The notes under the pieces: model-generated | Told to the model about the DNA's origin: nothing | The model's database searches: none | The model's input: the letters and a program-made list of their open reading frames with translations, nothing else | Shown here: positions 24,182 through 35,000 of the stretch, piece by piece | Position numbering within the stretch: the first letter of the stretch is position 1 | Layout of the letters: every line of letters begins with the position of its first letter | Assembly (NCBI RefSeq): GCF_905220365.1 | Contig: NC_061130.1 | Span: forward strand, 15,321,501-15,385,500 | Origin: Vanessa cardui | Taxonomy: Eukaryota > Arthropoda > Insecta > Lepidoptera > Nymphalidae | DNA length: 64,000 bases | Reading direction: 5' to 3' | Translations under genes and position numbers: made by a program

Positions 24182-24335
24182 GAAAGCGTGTTTCTTATCC
24201 AAAGATTCCGGGTTCAACCCCAGGCAAATACTGTGGATTTTGTGTGTGCCTAATTTGTGTTTATAATCAGAGTAATTTACCGCCGAGCCGTTTTAGAGCA
24301 GCGTGGTGTTACTGGCTCCAAACCTTCTTAAAATA
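24182..24335 (+). mobile_element. SINE remnant
   Basis: A B box (GGTTCAACCCC, 24211-24221) is followed by CAGGCAAATACTG, TAATTTGTGTTTATAATC, GCGTGGTGTTACTGG and CCAAACCTTCTT in the order of the Metulj-like SINE. The A-box head is degraded and a large internal part is missing. Confidence 0.65.
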
Positions 24336-24340
24336 TTTTT

Positions 24341-26194
24341 TTTGGGGCTTTTAAACAAAGCAGCTATTTACTTAGTCTACCGTTTAATTATATAAAAGAA
24401 AATTAGATCTATGAGTATTGTCAGCAATGGATGTGTCTCGAGTTATTGTTAATTTACAAATAGCTCTCGAGACTGGAGTTCTTTCTACCTTTGAGTTCAA
24501 ATATTATTAAATCAGAACAGTGGTAATACTTTTGTATCAGTAGTGAGTCAAGTTGCACCCAGAGAGCACCCAGCCCCAAGTCGAAGACGCGTAATGTTAA
24601 TCAGATCGCATTTAAAAGTTTTACATGGAGCACGCGCGGTCACCGGAAATGTAATGGTCGAGTGGTTTGCACAAAAATAACGGTTACTCAGCGATATTGA
24701 AATAGAATCAATTGAATTTTTTCGCGTATATTTTGTTGTTAGGTCTATTAAATTACGCGCCGAGAAGTGACCGCTCGCTCCTGACATTTTCCGTTAGTTT
24801 GAATCGAGTTTCGATTTATTACTATTTTATGTTTCTGTCCTCGGCACACACACAAGTGTACAAGTACGCGTGTGTGTGACGGGATGATCTGCGGACTCTG
24901 GCAAGCGACATTATCCTTATTGCTTTGTGTCGATTCGAATGACAAATTTTGCAGTAAATCTGTTAGAATGTCCGCGGGCGTTTTCCTAGAAGCCGCAGTT
25001 ATTGTCGCAGGAAGCTGCACTTACCGCCTCCTACACGCTGCAGATTTGCTCTCGCTGCAATTGTAATGTTTGACAAGACGCTCGGCGGACCGGCGGCGCT
25101 GGGGGTTCCGCATCGCATCGCCTTATTTATCTAAGCGCTGCTGGCACACGGTCAGCTCACTACGCGGACATGACTACTTATTAACATGTTTTTAACAAAC
25201 ATTACGTTCAGATGGCTTTTATTTGATATTAAAACTAGTTAGTACACGTAGCGCGCGAACTCTGCCCATGCGCCGGCGCCCGCACACTGCTCCGTAATAT
25301 TTAATTTGCATAATTTTGCATGATAGTAATTAGGATTATTTAATTAATAATAATTTATGCCACAATTATATGAAGAGATTTTCTAAGAATAGTCCTCATT
25401 AGGATTGGTATGTTAAAACTTTTTGTTACTTTGATTCAATTAACAATTCGCAGTATGAACTTGAAATAAATTGTATTAATGTGATTCCTACTGAGGTAAT
25501 TGCTTAAAATGCTAAATAAGAAAGTGCAGCCTTAATGATTTTGTAATTAATAATGAGCGTGTGTTTGGCAGCCGGTGTTAGTTCGAACGAAGTAGAGTCG
25601 TTGAGCGCACCGCAATCAGACCGAATCCTAATATTTGCAATCAATCGGCGCACCTGTCGCTTCGAACAGAAAAAGCGCCCTGGGAGCTTTTTCCACACCC
25701 CCGCGGCGTCAGGCCGAGTGTATCTAGCCATTTGCACCGCGACTGGCCTTATTAGGAAAAATCTTAAACGTTAATGTTTCATCCAATCGCCGAGCTTTCC
25801 TTATATCGGATTCAAATTAGAATACCTGAGATACAGGTCTGGGGCGACTTCTAGCATCTGCATACCTCGAACCGACTCCGCCGGCGCCCGATGCGGCCCG
25901 CGGCGGCTGGTCACCGACCCCGCGTTTATTTACTATTCGTAATCGCGAGAGCTGTCTTCGAGCGGGACGGCGTGCCGAAATATTGAACTTGTTCCGGTTA
26001 CGGTGCCATCGATTTTCGTATATAGGGCGAATGTTGTTACGTACGTCCCATGTGAAGGTCTGCGTGACCCCGGCGGGCGTGCGGAGGGGGCGCGTGGGGA
26101 GGGGGTGAGACGCAATTAACCACCCGCGGTCAGTCACCCCGCGCCTCTTGCGGAGACAACGAGCGTAGTTTTTGCCCTGTTGTGTGTATTCCAG
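24341..26194. other. probable intron DNA
   Basis: No gene is supported. CpG-rich patches at 24970-25115, 25250-25290 and 25850-26155 give overlapping frames. A minus-strand GTAAGT donor near 25020 has no convincing coding exon attached. The last 35 bases are a polypyrimidine-rich acceptor region for the next entry. Confidence 0.45.
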
Positions 26195-26322
26195 GCCGTC
26201 ACTACGCGTTACTGCTCAGTGACCGGTCGCTCTCCTCGCACCAGTCTGGCCGAAACCTGTGGAGGCCCAAGCTCAGCGTTAGACTGTTCAAACGCGAAAT
26301 GATAAATCTCTCGATTCGCTAA
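26195..26322 (+). CDS. candidate alternative terminal exon
   Basis: A strong acceptor (TGTTGTGTGTATTCCAG, AG at 26193-26194) opens an exon which, with one base carried from the exon ending at 19709, reads 41 further codons to TAA at 26320-26322. It includes HYALLLSDRSLSSHQSGRNL and then a basic tail around WRPKLSVRLFKR. The amino-acid pattern is protein-like. No donor follows in frame, so it would be a last exon giving a protein of about 73 residues. AATAAA occurs at about 26670. A second frame (AVTTRYCSVTG...) is also open for 35 codons. No family is recognised. Confidence 0.33.
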
Positions 26323-28324
26323 ACACATGTCTGTCTGCAGCTTAATTTATTTTTTCAATTTAAATTTCACTTTGGCAATTATAACAAGTGTGACGCGAGC
26401 TGTGTTGCAAACACAGAGAACCAGCGCACTTATTGAGATGCTATCGTCGCAAGTGCAACAACACAATGTAGGCTTCGTCAGTGGTCGCAACAGGCGTCAT
26501 ATATAATATCGTAATTGTCTCAAAGCGGCGGCGACGCGACGGTCGCGTCGGGCGGCGCTAGCGCGCTGTATTCTTCGCGCGAACATTTGTCACTTGTGAT
26601 GCGATGGGATGATCGACCGTTTAGCATTTATGGAAAACGCAGAACTTATGCACAGACGACATTCGAATAAATAAAAGTTAGTGGGAAATCTCGTACACGG
26701 CGGACAGCCGTACCTACATATTTGTCAAAGACGTGTTTTTTTAATAAAATGTAAAATTATAGCTCATTGAAATTGACGATACAAATACTTCGGTAATAAA
26801 ATATTTGCACGTCCGCCGCTTCTCGGCTATATTTCGATTGCATGGAAACTCGAGGTTTTATTTTCGATATATTTACATCCCGTACATTTATATGTAAATT
26901 GTATACGAGTACCTACACCTCGCCAGAGGCGCTGCTTACAATGTGATACTATGTGAGAAAATACGTTTTAGCTCGGTGAACCTGTAATTATACCAACACG
27001 TGCAGCTTTTGTCACGAGGCTGAGCGGAGGGCGCCAGCTCTGAGCACAGTATTCACTTGTAGGTAAATAAAATCTGCAATAATAGTACAGGTCGTGATGT
27101 CTGATATCGTCTTATGAGGCAGCGCTGTGTCGACTCGCGGATGGCCCGACGGCTTGCGACGACGATGCTGCCGCTGGCACTAATGTGCGTGATCGTTTTT
27201 AATGCATTTCATTACGATAGAAATCTAAAGCGAAAGATGATCGCTCGTCACGTGGAGCGCGACGGGCCGGTACAACAAAAATATGTTGACGCGTGCCAGT
27301 AGTTGGCATGACCTCTAAAAACGTCTCTTGTGCTTCTGTATAAAAAAATGTCACACTATGTATGTTTAGCTGGACTCATTGATACTTAAATAACGTTTAT
27401 CTCGTCTTTAACAAAAATATTACAAAATCATTTTCGCAGACGCAACCACTATAGACCTGTCTGCATTGAACGATACCGGCCATCGTTCAATGTTTACTTC
27501 TTTGCGAATAGTTACCGTTATGTTTACTTCTTTGCGAATACTTAGGTAGTCTTTACTCGAACACATGGAGCATAGCGCTGCCGACTGTTGTCGAAATTAC
27601 GGTCGGGGGCGGAATGGCAATTTAGTTACTTTGTACGGAGTAGCCGGAGTCAGCCGTGCGTCCTGAAGGCGCGCGACCCCTCGGGCGCGCCTCACGTCAT
27701 AATAATTTAAAATCAGCGATAACAGCCGCCGGTTTGTCAAACCGGACTTTAAATTCGGGTGCCCTTTTGCATTTAGGCCACGCAATACCTCTCTCGATTC
27801 GCGGGTTGGCGGCCGGGAGGATTGATAGCGGCGAGGTCCCCCGGGTCCGGCCCGGCCGGCGCCCGCTGTATTTTACGCGACGCGATTTACTGCGGCCGCG
27901 CTGAGCGATGGTGCTCCTCCGAGCAGAGCCCGTCCCATTCCCGTTTATTTCCCTATCCTTTTAATACGATGCTATCTTTCGAGCGAGCGGCGAGATTACG
28001 ACCGAATGAGAGTTTCTTCCCGAACGACGATCGCTTATTCCTTTGATGTCGGAGGCAACAATTCTATTAGGTATATCGGCGGGCGGCGGCTGACCCTCGC
28101 TTTTTAGTTTACTCTAAATGGAATGTGTGATCTACGCAGGAATTCTACTATTTTCTTAGATTGCTGACCTTATCGTCCTTTCGTAGGTTATTGACTTTAA
28201 TGTAGGAAAGATTTCTTTAACAAGTTATTTTAATGTTATCATCTAGGCATTGTGTATAACTATAAATATAAACGGGTATAATGTTCATACTAAATACGCT
28301 ACAGAATGTCTTTATACATAACTT
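26323..28324. other. probable intron DNA
   Basis: No gene is supported. CpG-rich patches occur at 26520-26580 and 27600-27910. A 62-codon frame at 27114-27302 has a hydrophobic stretch near its start but no transcript context. A 30-bp tandem duplication is listed separately. Confidence 0.45.
27490..27540. repeat. 30-bp tandem duplication
   Basis: The 21-base word beginning ATGTTTACTTCTTTGCGAAT occurs at 27490-27510 and again at 27520-27540, a 30-base period. It is a recent local duplication. Confidence 0.85.
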
Positions 28325-28790
28325 TCACAGCTGTTTTATCATCAGACGATGCAAACCGTTGTGTCCCTGCATTTTAAAGTTGTAATATCTTCAAAAATAT
28401 TCATTTAAATTAAATATCTATGTGTGTTAAATGCACAATGTAAGGTACTCAATTGCATCAGGATTAATGATACATTGCTTAAAATCGCTTCGTACTTGAC
28501 CTTATTTCTCGTAAAAAGTGAGGGATTAAAAATAGTTATTTAAGATTATCCGTCACAGACAGACATCAAGCAAAGCGGCTTATTTAAGACATCACAATAC
28601 AAACCTCCAAAATTATTAGTTTTGCTTTACTATAATATAAACCTACCTCTTGAAACAGACAATCTATTTAAAAAAAACCTCATCAAATCCGTTGCGTAGT
28701 TATAAAGATATACGTATACACAAAGACAGACAGACAGCGAGAAGAGAATTAGTTTTTATACTACATAGTAATGTAGTCATATTACCTAAC
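28325..28790 (+). repeat. long lepidopteran repeat, copy A
   Basis: Collinear blocks are shared with the minus-strand copy at 55190-55715: GTGTCCCTGCATTTTAAAG, TATTCATTTAAATTA, GGATTAATG, CTTAAAATCGCTTCG, TATTTCTCGTAAAAAGTG, then CATCAAATCCGTTGCGTAG and an AGACAGACAG tail ending in TTTATACTAC. The class is not certain; a non-autonomous Helitron-like origin is possible, but no diagnostic end was found. Confidence 0.7.
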
Positions 28791-29351
28791 AAAAATAACA
28801 CCTTTTTGTTGTTGTTAATATAACAATAACTATACAATATATTATAAAGTACAAGTACTTAAGATTCGTCATCTAACAAGATTATAATATTAAATATAAA
28901 CACTTGGTTCCCCGTTATCGCCGGTACCAGCAATAATTAAGTAAAAACAAAGTATTGTCTTTGTTTCAAGTATAAACTTCTCTCATAACTGCTGTGACTA
29001 ATTAAAATTCTTTAAATATATAAAAAAACTAGTATTTGTGATAAAAACCTAATTAAGATTATCAATGACATAGACGCTAATCAAATATTCACGTTTCGAA
29101 AAAAACTATTATTAAAGTATTTCATTATTATCTGAAATATTTAGACAATTAGGTATTACTTGACCTATCAGCAGACCATCCATCACTCGGTAGATAATAT
29201 TTTTACTAATTTTTTAATTTGTTTAAATTTCTAAATTTTGTTATTTCATCATTGGACAGAATTATTTATTTTATTTTTTAATTAGTTATTGGATTTTATA
29301 AATTGACATATATTGTTAAATTTAATGTAAACTGAATAATTGTTACAATCA
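28791..29351. other. AT-rich non-coding stretch
   Basis: Nothing beyond AT-rich sequence is seen. Confidence 0.6.
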
Positions 29352-29542
29352 TTATTAAAGTTATTAATTTCGGGATATTTACCATGTTTTTTATTTTTGT
29401 TCGGTGGAGCTCGATATTTCGACATTGTCTACGAATGTCTTGTTCACGAGACTGTGAACGACGAGTCTCGTGAACAAGACATTCGTCCACCGAACAAAAA
29501 TAAAAAACATGGTAAATATCCCGAAATTAATAACTTTAATAA
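29352..29542. repeat. foldback (long inverted repeat) sequence
   Basis: Two 57-base arms (29352-29408 and 29486-29542) are perfect reverse complements. Inside them a further pair of 23-base arms (29431-29453 and 29464-29486) is also perfect, with a 10-base loop. A 22-base segment (29409-29430) is present only on the left, so the palindrome is complete except for one asymmetric bulge. I recall related sequence as a multi-copy insect repeat but cannot class it. The frames across it have no coding support. Confidence 0.9.
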
Positions 29543-32008
29543 TAAAAATAACCATGTTAGTTTAAAATCCTATGTTACAATCATGTTTTGGTAGTCAATT
29601 TAACTAACGTATTGGGTTACTGTAATGTTAGCTACAAGTTTTTTTGTAAATAAATATTTTTTTTTTGTATATTTAAACGTACTGCTTAAACACAGGAATG
29701 TTACATCGCATGAAATTACCACAAAGTATTATTAAAATGTAGAGAATAATAAAACAGCAAGTACGATTGTATAAGAACAGATAATTATTAATTTTCGTTT
29801 GCACGACACACACACATGCAACACACCTATGCGTGTTTATGTAATGAATATGCGAGGGAAATATTACACTAAAGCCAAAGTCGAACGTGTACTACTAAGT
29901 TCTTAAATAATTAATATTAATATTATTTCACCTTGCACTTTCACCTAATGTCTGTCCGTCACTCCGACGGCCTCCACTAATCCATTCGGAAAAATGCATC
30001 AAATACATTTAGGTGACCTAATTAGCATAATTCTCAAATTTGTCGCTCTAAATCTAACTTGAAATCGTTAGGAACCCTCTCCGTACGAGCTCGACTCGCA
30101 CGTGGCCTTTTTTATTAATTCTCGGTGTGTGGGTACGCGGTAAAAAATAAAATCATAAAACATGTCGGTTATGTGAATAATTAGTAAATTATAATTCTTG
30201 ATATAAATATACTTGCACGCATAGAGCGGGATGAGCGATGTTATTGTCGAATGTGATTTGAGTTATAGAGTAAGAGATGGAATACTGTAGCTTGTCTTCT
30301 GTATGCTCGCTGAGATGTGCCGATTGTACGTCGATAGTCAACAGATTTTGATCTCCTTCTGATTTAGCTCACTCCGACGAAAGAGGGACTTGTCTTTAGC
30401 GCGAGAGATATTATAGCTGTATAATTAGAACTAGATCGAGACTGTTAGATTACACTATATCGCTCATCCAGAACGACATCATCACAATTGCAAAAATCTC
30501 TAAAATGGCATTTTTCATTCCAAACGATCTCATTTCGTACATACTTTCTAGTGTAATATTGTCAGAATTATTGTTTCAATAGTTTTTGATTGACATCTAT
30601 ATAACGAGCGATATGGTGACTCGCGATAGGGGATAACAGCAGCAACGCAACACCCATACCACCGTCAATCGGAACACACTAAGTGCACATGATACCTCAG
30701 TATTGGTGCCGATTTCAAGGAACACTGAGCTGCTTTAACATATTACACATTATAGATATGATTCATATTTCATACTATGTCTATGTACTATGTCTATAAA
30801 AGTCTAAGGCAATGTTTGCTTCTGTAACAAGCAATATTCATTAACATATATTTTATTAAAATGAATATTCATTAACAAATAGTCCACAATAACTCCACAA
30901 AAAAATCGAAGTGAGGAAGACATTAGAACCTCGTCCACTGAGACCGGTTCCGCTGTGAATGCATGTCTCTGTTAGAATGCTAATTACATTAACTATATTT
31001 AAATTAATATCAAGCTCTACTCGGTTAAAATAAATAAAAATAACTGTTTTCATTCTGACACGTTCCCTTGCTCTGTAATGTATATTTTGAATTGTTGAGA
31101 AACATTATTTGAACCAACACATTTAATTCGAATAATGTTTATTAATATTTTATATTTTATATCTTAAAATGGGAATCACTAAATGCGATGTCAGTAACCG
31201 GCGACTTGACTGAAGGGTATGCCAATACGAAACGGAAGCTCAGGGCTCCGATTAGTGCTTAAACGATTCTCGAGATAACGCATGTAGGTAGCAATATTGA
31301 AGGAAATGTCCCTCGAGGGTTTTGTGTTGACTACACACTGTTAACTAGATAGAGTTGATAGAATACACCGATTAATCTGCAGCCTCAGAAGGGAACTATA
31401 GCAATATAGGAAACTATATATTTAATTGTAAATGAAAATCAATCAAAAGTCTAGAGAGATTCCAGGAGACGAATCTTTGAGCTCCTTCACGCAAACAGTT
31501 GAACGATGACGTCACGCGTATACTTTTACTAAACAAAGAGTTCTCATCTCCGATAAAATCTTCGAATCTCAGATCACAGAACTGCCGGAGCGAGCGCGGC
31601 GCACGCGAGCGATGTCGTCCGCAAAAAATAGTCAAGAGTGACTTGCGTATTCGCCGCATTACCGTTTCCACATCTTGTGTCGTAACACTTAATGAATTTG
31701 CATCATTCCTTCTTCGCATTACAATATTAATTAATGATACCACGCTATTAAGCATTTGTTTAAACGAGCATTCGTTTTATCGTAATATGTTTAATTGCTT
31801 CGAAGCGATTCCGAATCGGCGGTCCGTCTCTATACATAATGGTGATATGAATTCTCTAGCTCGCCCGAATGTCGTACAGAGCTTGGGACGGCTATGAGCC
31901 CGCAGCTTATAACGTATCGCATCGCGCACTGGTCACACTGGTAACGCACAGCTCCGAAGCTCATCTCGCGACTCCTTGTCTTAATTACATTATAAACTCT
32001 TGTTGCAG
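29543..32008. other. probable intron DNA
   Basis: No gene is firmly supported. AATATTCATTAACA is repeated at about 30834 and 30862. The stretch 31414-31897 is unusually free of stops on both strands (132 codons plus, 113 minus) at moderate GC and contains a CRE-like TGACGTCA at 31507-31514. It may be a conserved regulatory block. The last 20 bases are an acceptor region. Confidence 0.45.
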
Positions 32009-32068
32009 TGTCGGGCCGCGGTGACGTCAGTGGCTTCTTTAACACACAGATGGTGCTCGACCTTAACG
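32009..32068 (+). CDS. candidate internal coding exon
   Basis: A 60-base exon is bounded by a good acceptor (CTCTTGTTGCAG, AG at 32007-32008) and a good donor (AACG/GTATGT, GT at 32069). With one base carried from the exon ending at 19709 (or 19667) it reads SGRGDVSGFFNTQMVLDLN after a valine from the split codon, and leaves one base over. The length is a multiple of three, so it could be included or skipped without a frame change. Only this frame is convincing; one alternative is also open but less protein-like. The small size, the site quality and the matching phase are what I see. The gene identity is unknown; a developmental regulator with long introns is inferred. Confidence 0.45.
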
Positions 32069-35000
32069 GTATGTACTTATAACTCATAATGCAACACTCG
32101 CACACTTCATTTGAATATTACAAGCGACGTACTCAAATTATCTTATTATGTTTTTGTACGTGCCTTACCTTCACGCGCTCGCCCCGGCGGCTTCCTGCTT
32201 CGACTCCATTCATATCCACTCAGGAACTGCTCGCCCGGCGGCTGCATTGGCGCTACATAAACAAATCCTCATTAACTCACTGTGTACATTGAGCACATAT
32301 GACTATGTCAAGCTTTATCATCGAGCGTTTATGTGCACTATGTAGTGGAACCGAGGAGTTTATAGCTCAAGAAATGGGAAACGCGGGCAATTCGCTGCGC
32401 CTCGAGCACGTTCGAAGTTCAGTGAATGAGTAGCTAGCGATGCTGCAATCACCGGAGCACAATTCCGCACGATTAATTAAAGCGGCTGACTGCGCTCGCG
32501 CAGCGCTCAGACAAAACGATGACATAATTAAATTAATACAAATTTACAGCTGATCTTTTTGTTAGGCCGCGGCGACACCGAGACATTTCTAATTTTCGTC
32601 TAGGCCAGTTTTTTGCTGGCGTTAATTACGGGATGAATGGGTCGGTTGGGGAAAAAGCGGTCTGCGGCGGCGGGGGGTGCCGGGGGGCGCCGGGGTACAG
32701 CGAGCGCTGGCCGCGCTTTTTGTGGCGCGCGTGCTTCACGGAACTCAGCGTCATTGTGCGGACGCTCGTCGCGCTCGCCGAGATCCGCGACCTTATTCAA
32801 ATCGCTGCCTCCGCAGCATCGCCACGACGACGACTCCTCGCCGCCCGACCGTTCGTATTTCATCGCCGGTCACCGCTCACGCCGCACTCGTCTCGTGGGA
32901 GGTCAATGTAGATCGATTACATTACAAATTAGATTGCACGAATCACGCTTACGCAATGAATTACTAACATTACTCGTAGATTCCCTTCGGTATTTCTTGT
33001 CATTTTTCGTTTGTTATCAACAATTTAAATTGAATTCGTAACTGGTAAGGCTACTAAATATTACGATTTGTGAGCTCCGAGCTCTGCAAACGCACTAAAT
33101 TACGCCAGACGTTTAAGCATTAAGGGTAAAAAGTGCTCCCACGCTGTCCCGCGGTCCACGGCGCAGCTCCGCGCGTCTGGCCGCGTCACAACCGCCAAAT
33201 ATAGTGAGGACATGACTTAACCGCTCAAAAACATCATAACACTGATGCGTCTGCTCATTAAATACTTTGTCATGTAAAAACGTATCGAGGAATTCTTAAA
33301 TTTAAGCACGACAAAACGTACTTTCTCACCAAAGGGTATTTATTTTGCTTGTAATTATATAATGGAAATTTTATTTGAGAACTGGTAAGCTCAAACATAA
33401 GTCACCATTTGATTGAACATGATGGCATGGAATCTCGTCTCATCTATGTCACGCTGAATGTTTTAATTGGAGCAGCAGTAACGTAGAGTCCTCAATGCTC
33501 GCTGTTGTATATAAAACCTATAGTGTTATTCAACGTAATAAGTTACGCTTAATGGTCAGTCACGTGAATATAATTTAAAAACAAGGAAAGTGATAATGTA
33601 GGAAAGTGGCTTTAGTTCCGCATGGACGACGATGTCACGGGGACGTGACGGTGGCGAGGCGACGGGCGACCATCGCGTTGACTCAGCATTATGCGCCTTG
33701 CATGTCAATGATCCCTGCACCCGCGTCCTAGGCAGCGCCGGGGAATGGGACAGAGTTTGGTGATCATAGCCGACACGGATCAGATTTACCCAAACTTCTC
33801 AAAACTTCGATTATTTATTTGACATCATTGTTGAAGCTTCAACAATGTAACTGACTCATGATTTCTCGCTCATCAATAGGTATACTGATGATTAGTCAAA
33901 AAAATTCTAATGTGAATTGAATATGTTTAATGAACATTTAAAAGTAGTTTTGGAAATATGTAGCTCGTTTCCGAAATATTTATGTTTTGTTCGGCGAAGA
34001 TTACGATCATCGACTCCGCAAATATTATTACTTTGGAATATTTAACCATTTTTTGCATGAAGTAGTAAATGGGACGCAGGTAACCGGCGCGGAGTTCATT
34101 ATAACAAAGCGCATGCGCGCGGCCCGACCGCCTCCGAACATTGCTTAAATTCACTCAAACTGTCCATTAAATAGTCTACTAATAGTGTCGATACGTCTAG
34201 AATAAATTTAACTGGCGGCGGCGTCGGGTGTGTGACTCCTGTTATTTGCTGCCGTTAATGTTAACATCACAAGTTTTTCTTCACTGACGATAGTGTTCTT
34301 GATACTTTTTGCACAGAATTCTGCAAAACCTCTAACGGTAGGCCATACGTATATGCAAAGTGTTTAGATAGAAAGGCGCTAGCGCAGGGGCGATGGAAAG
34401 CGGTCGCATTTGCATGCGTCGCCGCTACCTGCGCACGCGCATCTGCTAGAGCATTTTTTTCCGGGCTCACCTCCGATAGGCGGCCGAACAATCGGCACGG
34501 ATCGCATATTTCTTTCTATTTCCATTAGTTTTTGTCGTCGGCCGTACACGTGAATGCGATTTTTTGAAAGATTTATTGCGAAACTTGAATTAGGCTCGAT
34601 GTCGGACGCGCCACGCTAATGGTGGTATTAATGCGCGCGCATTGTGACGTGCGAGCGACGGTTGGAGATGTCTTTGTGCGCAGTGCACAGCGAGCACATG
34701 CGCATGCGCGGCCGAGTCAGGCCGTTGCGGCCCGAGCGTGTATTATTACCGAGCTCGCTCGCTGCAATTAATGCCAATACATAATTTCTCTCATTAACCT
34801 TTCAAAGGCCAGAAGATGGCGTCCAGTGCCGACCATTCGAGCGAATAACGTCGGCGGCCATACGAACGAACCCTAGTCTTTAATTAATTATCGTCGAAAC
34901 GAAAAATCGTTTTTAATCACGCTTGTGATGTTTCTCGTTTGGTCCTCCATGAGAGATACTCTGGATGAGCATCTTACGATAATACGATTCTACGTCACTT

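Noticed and set aside
27114..27302. 62-codon frame with a hydrophobic segment resembling a signal anchor
   Set aside because: It has no promoter, splice or polyadenylation context and its length is within chance expectation.
32551..32911. A 120-codon plus frame following an acceptor at 32550 in the phase left by the exon at 32068
   Set aside because: The other two plus frames and a minus frame are also open across the same CpG-rich block, and the translation is dominated by G, R, A and S. Composition explains it.
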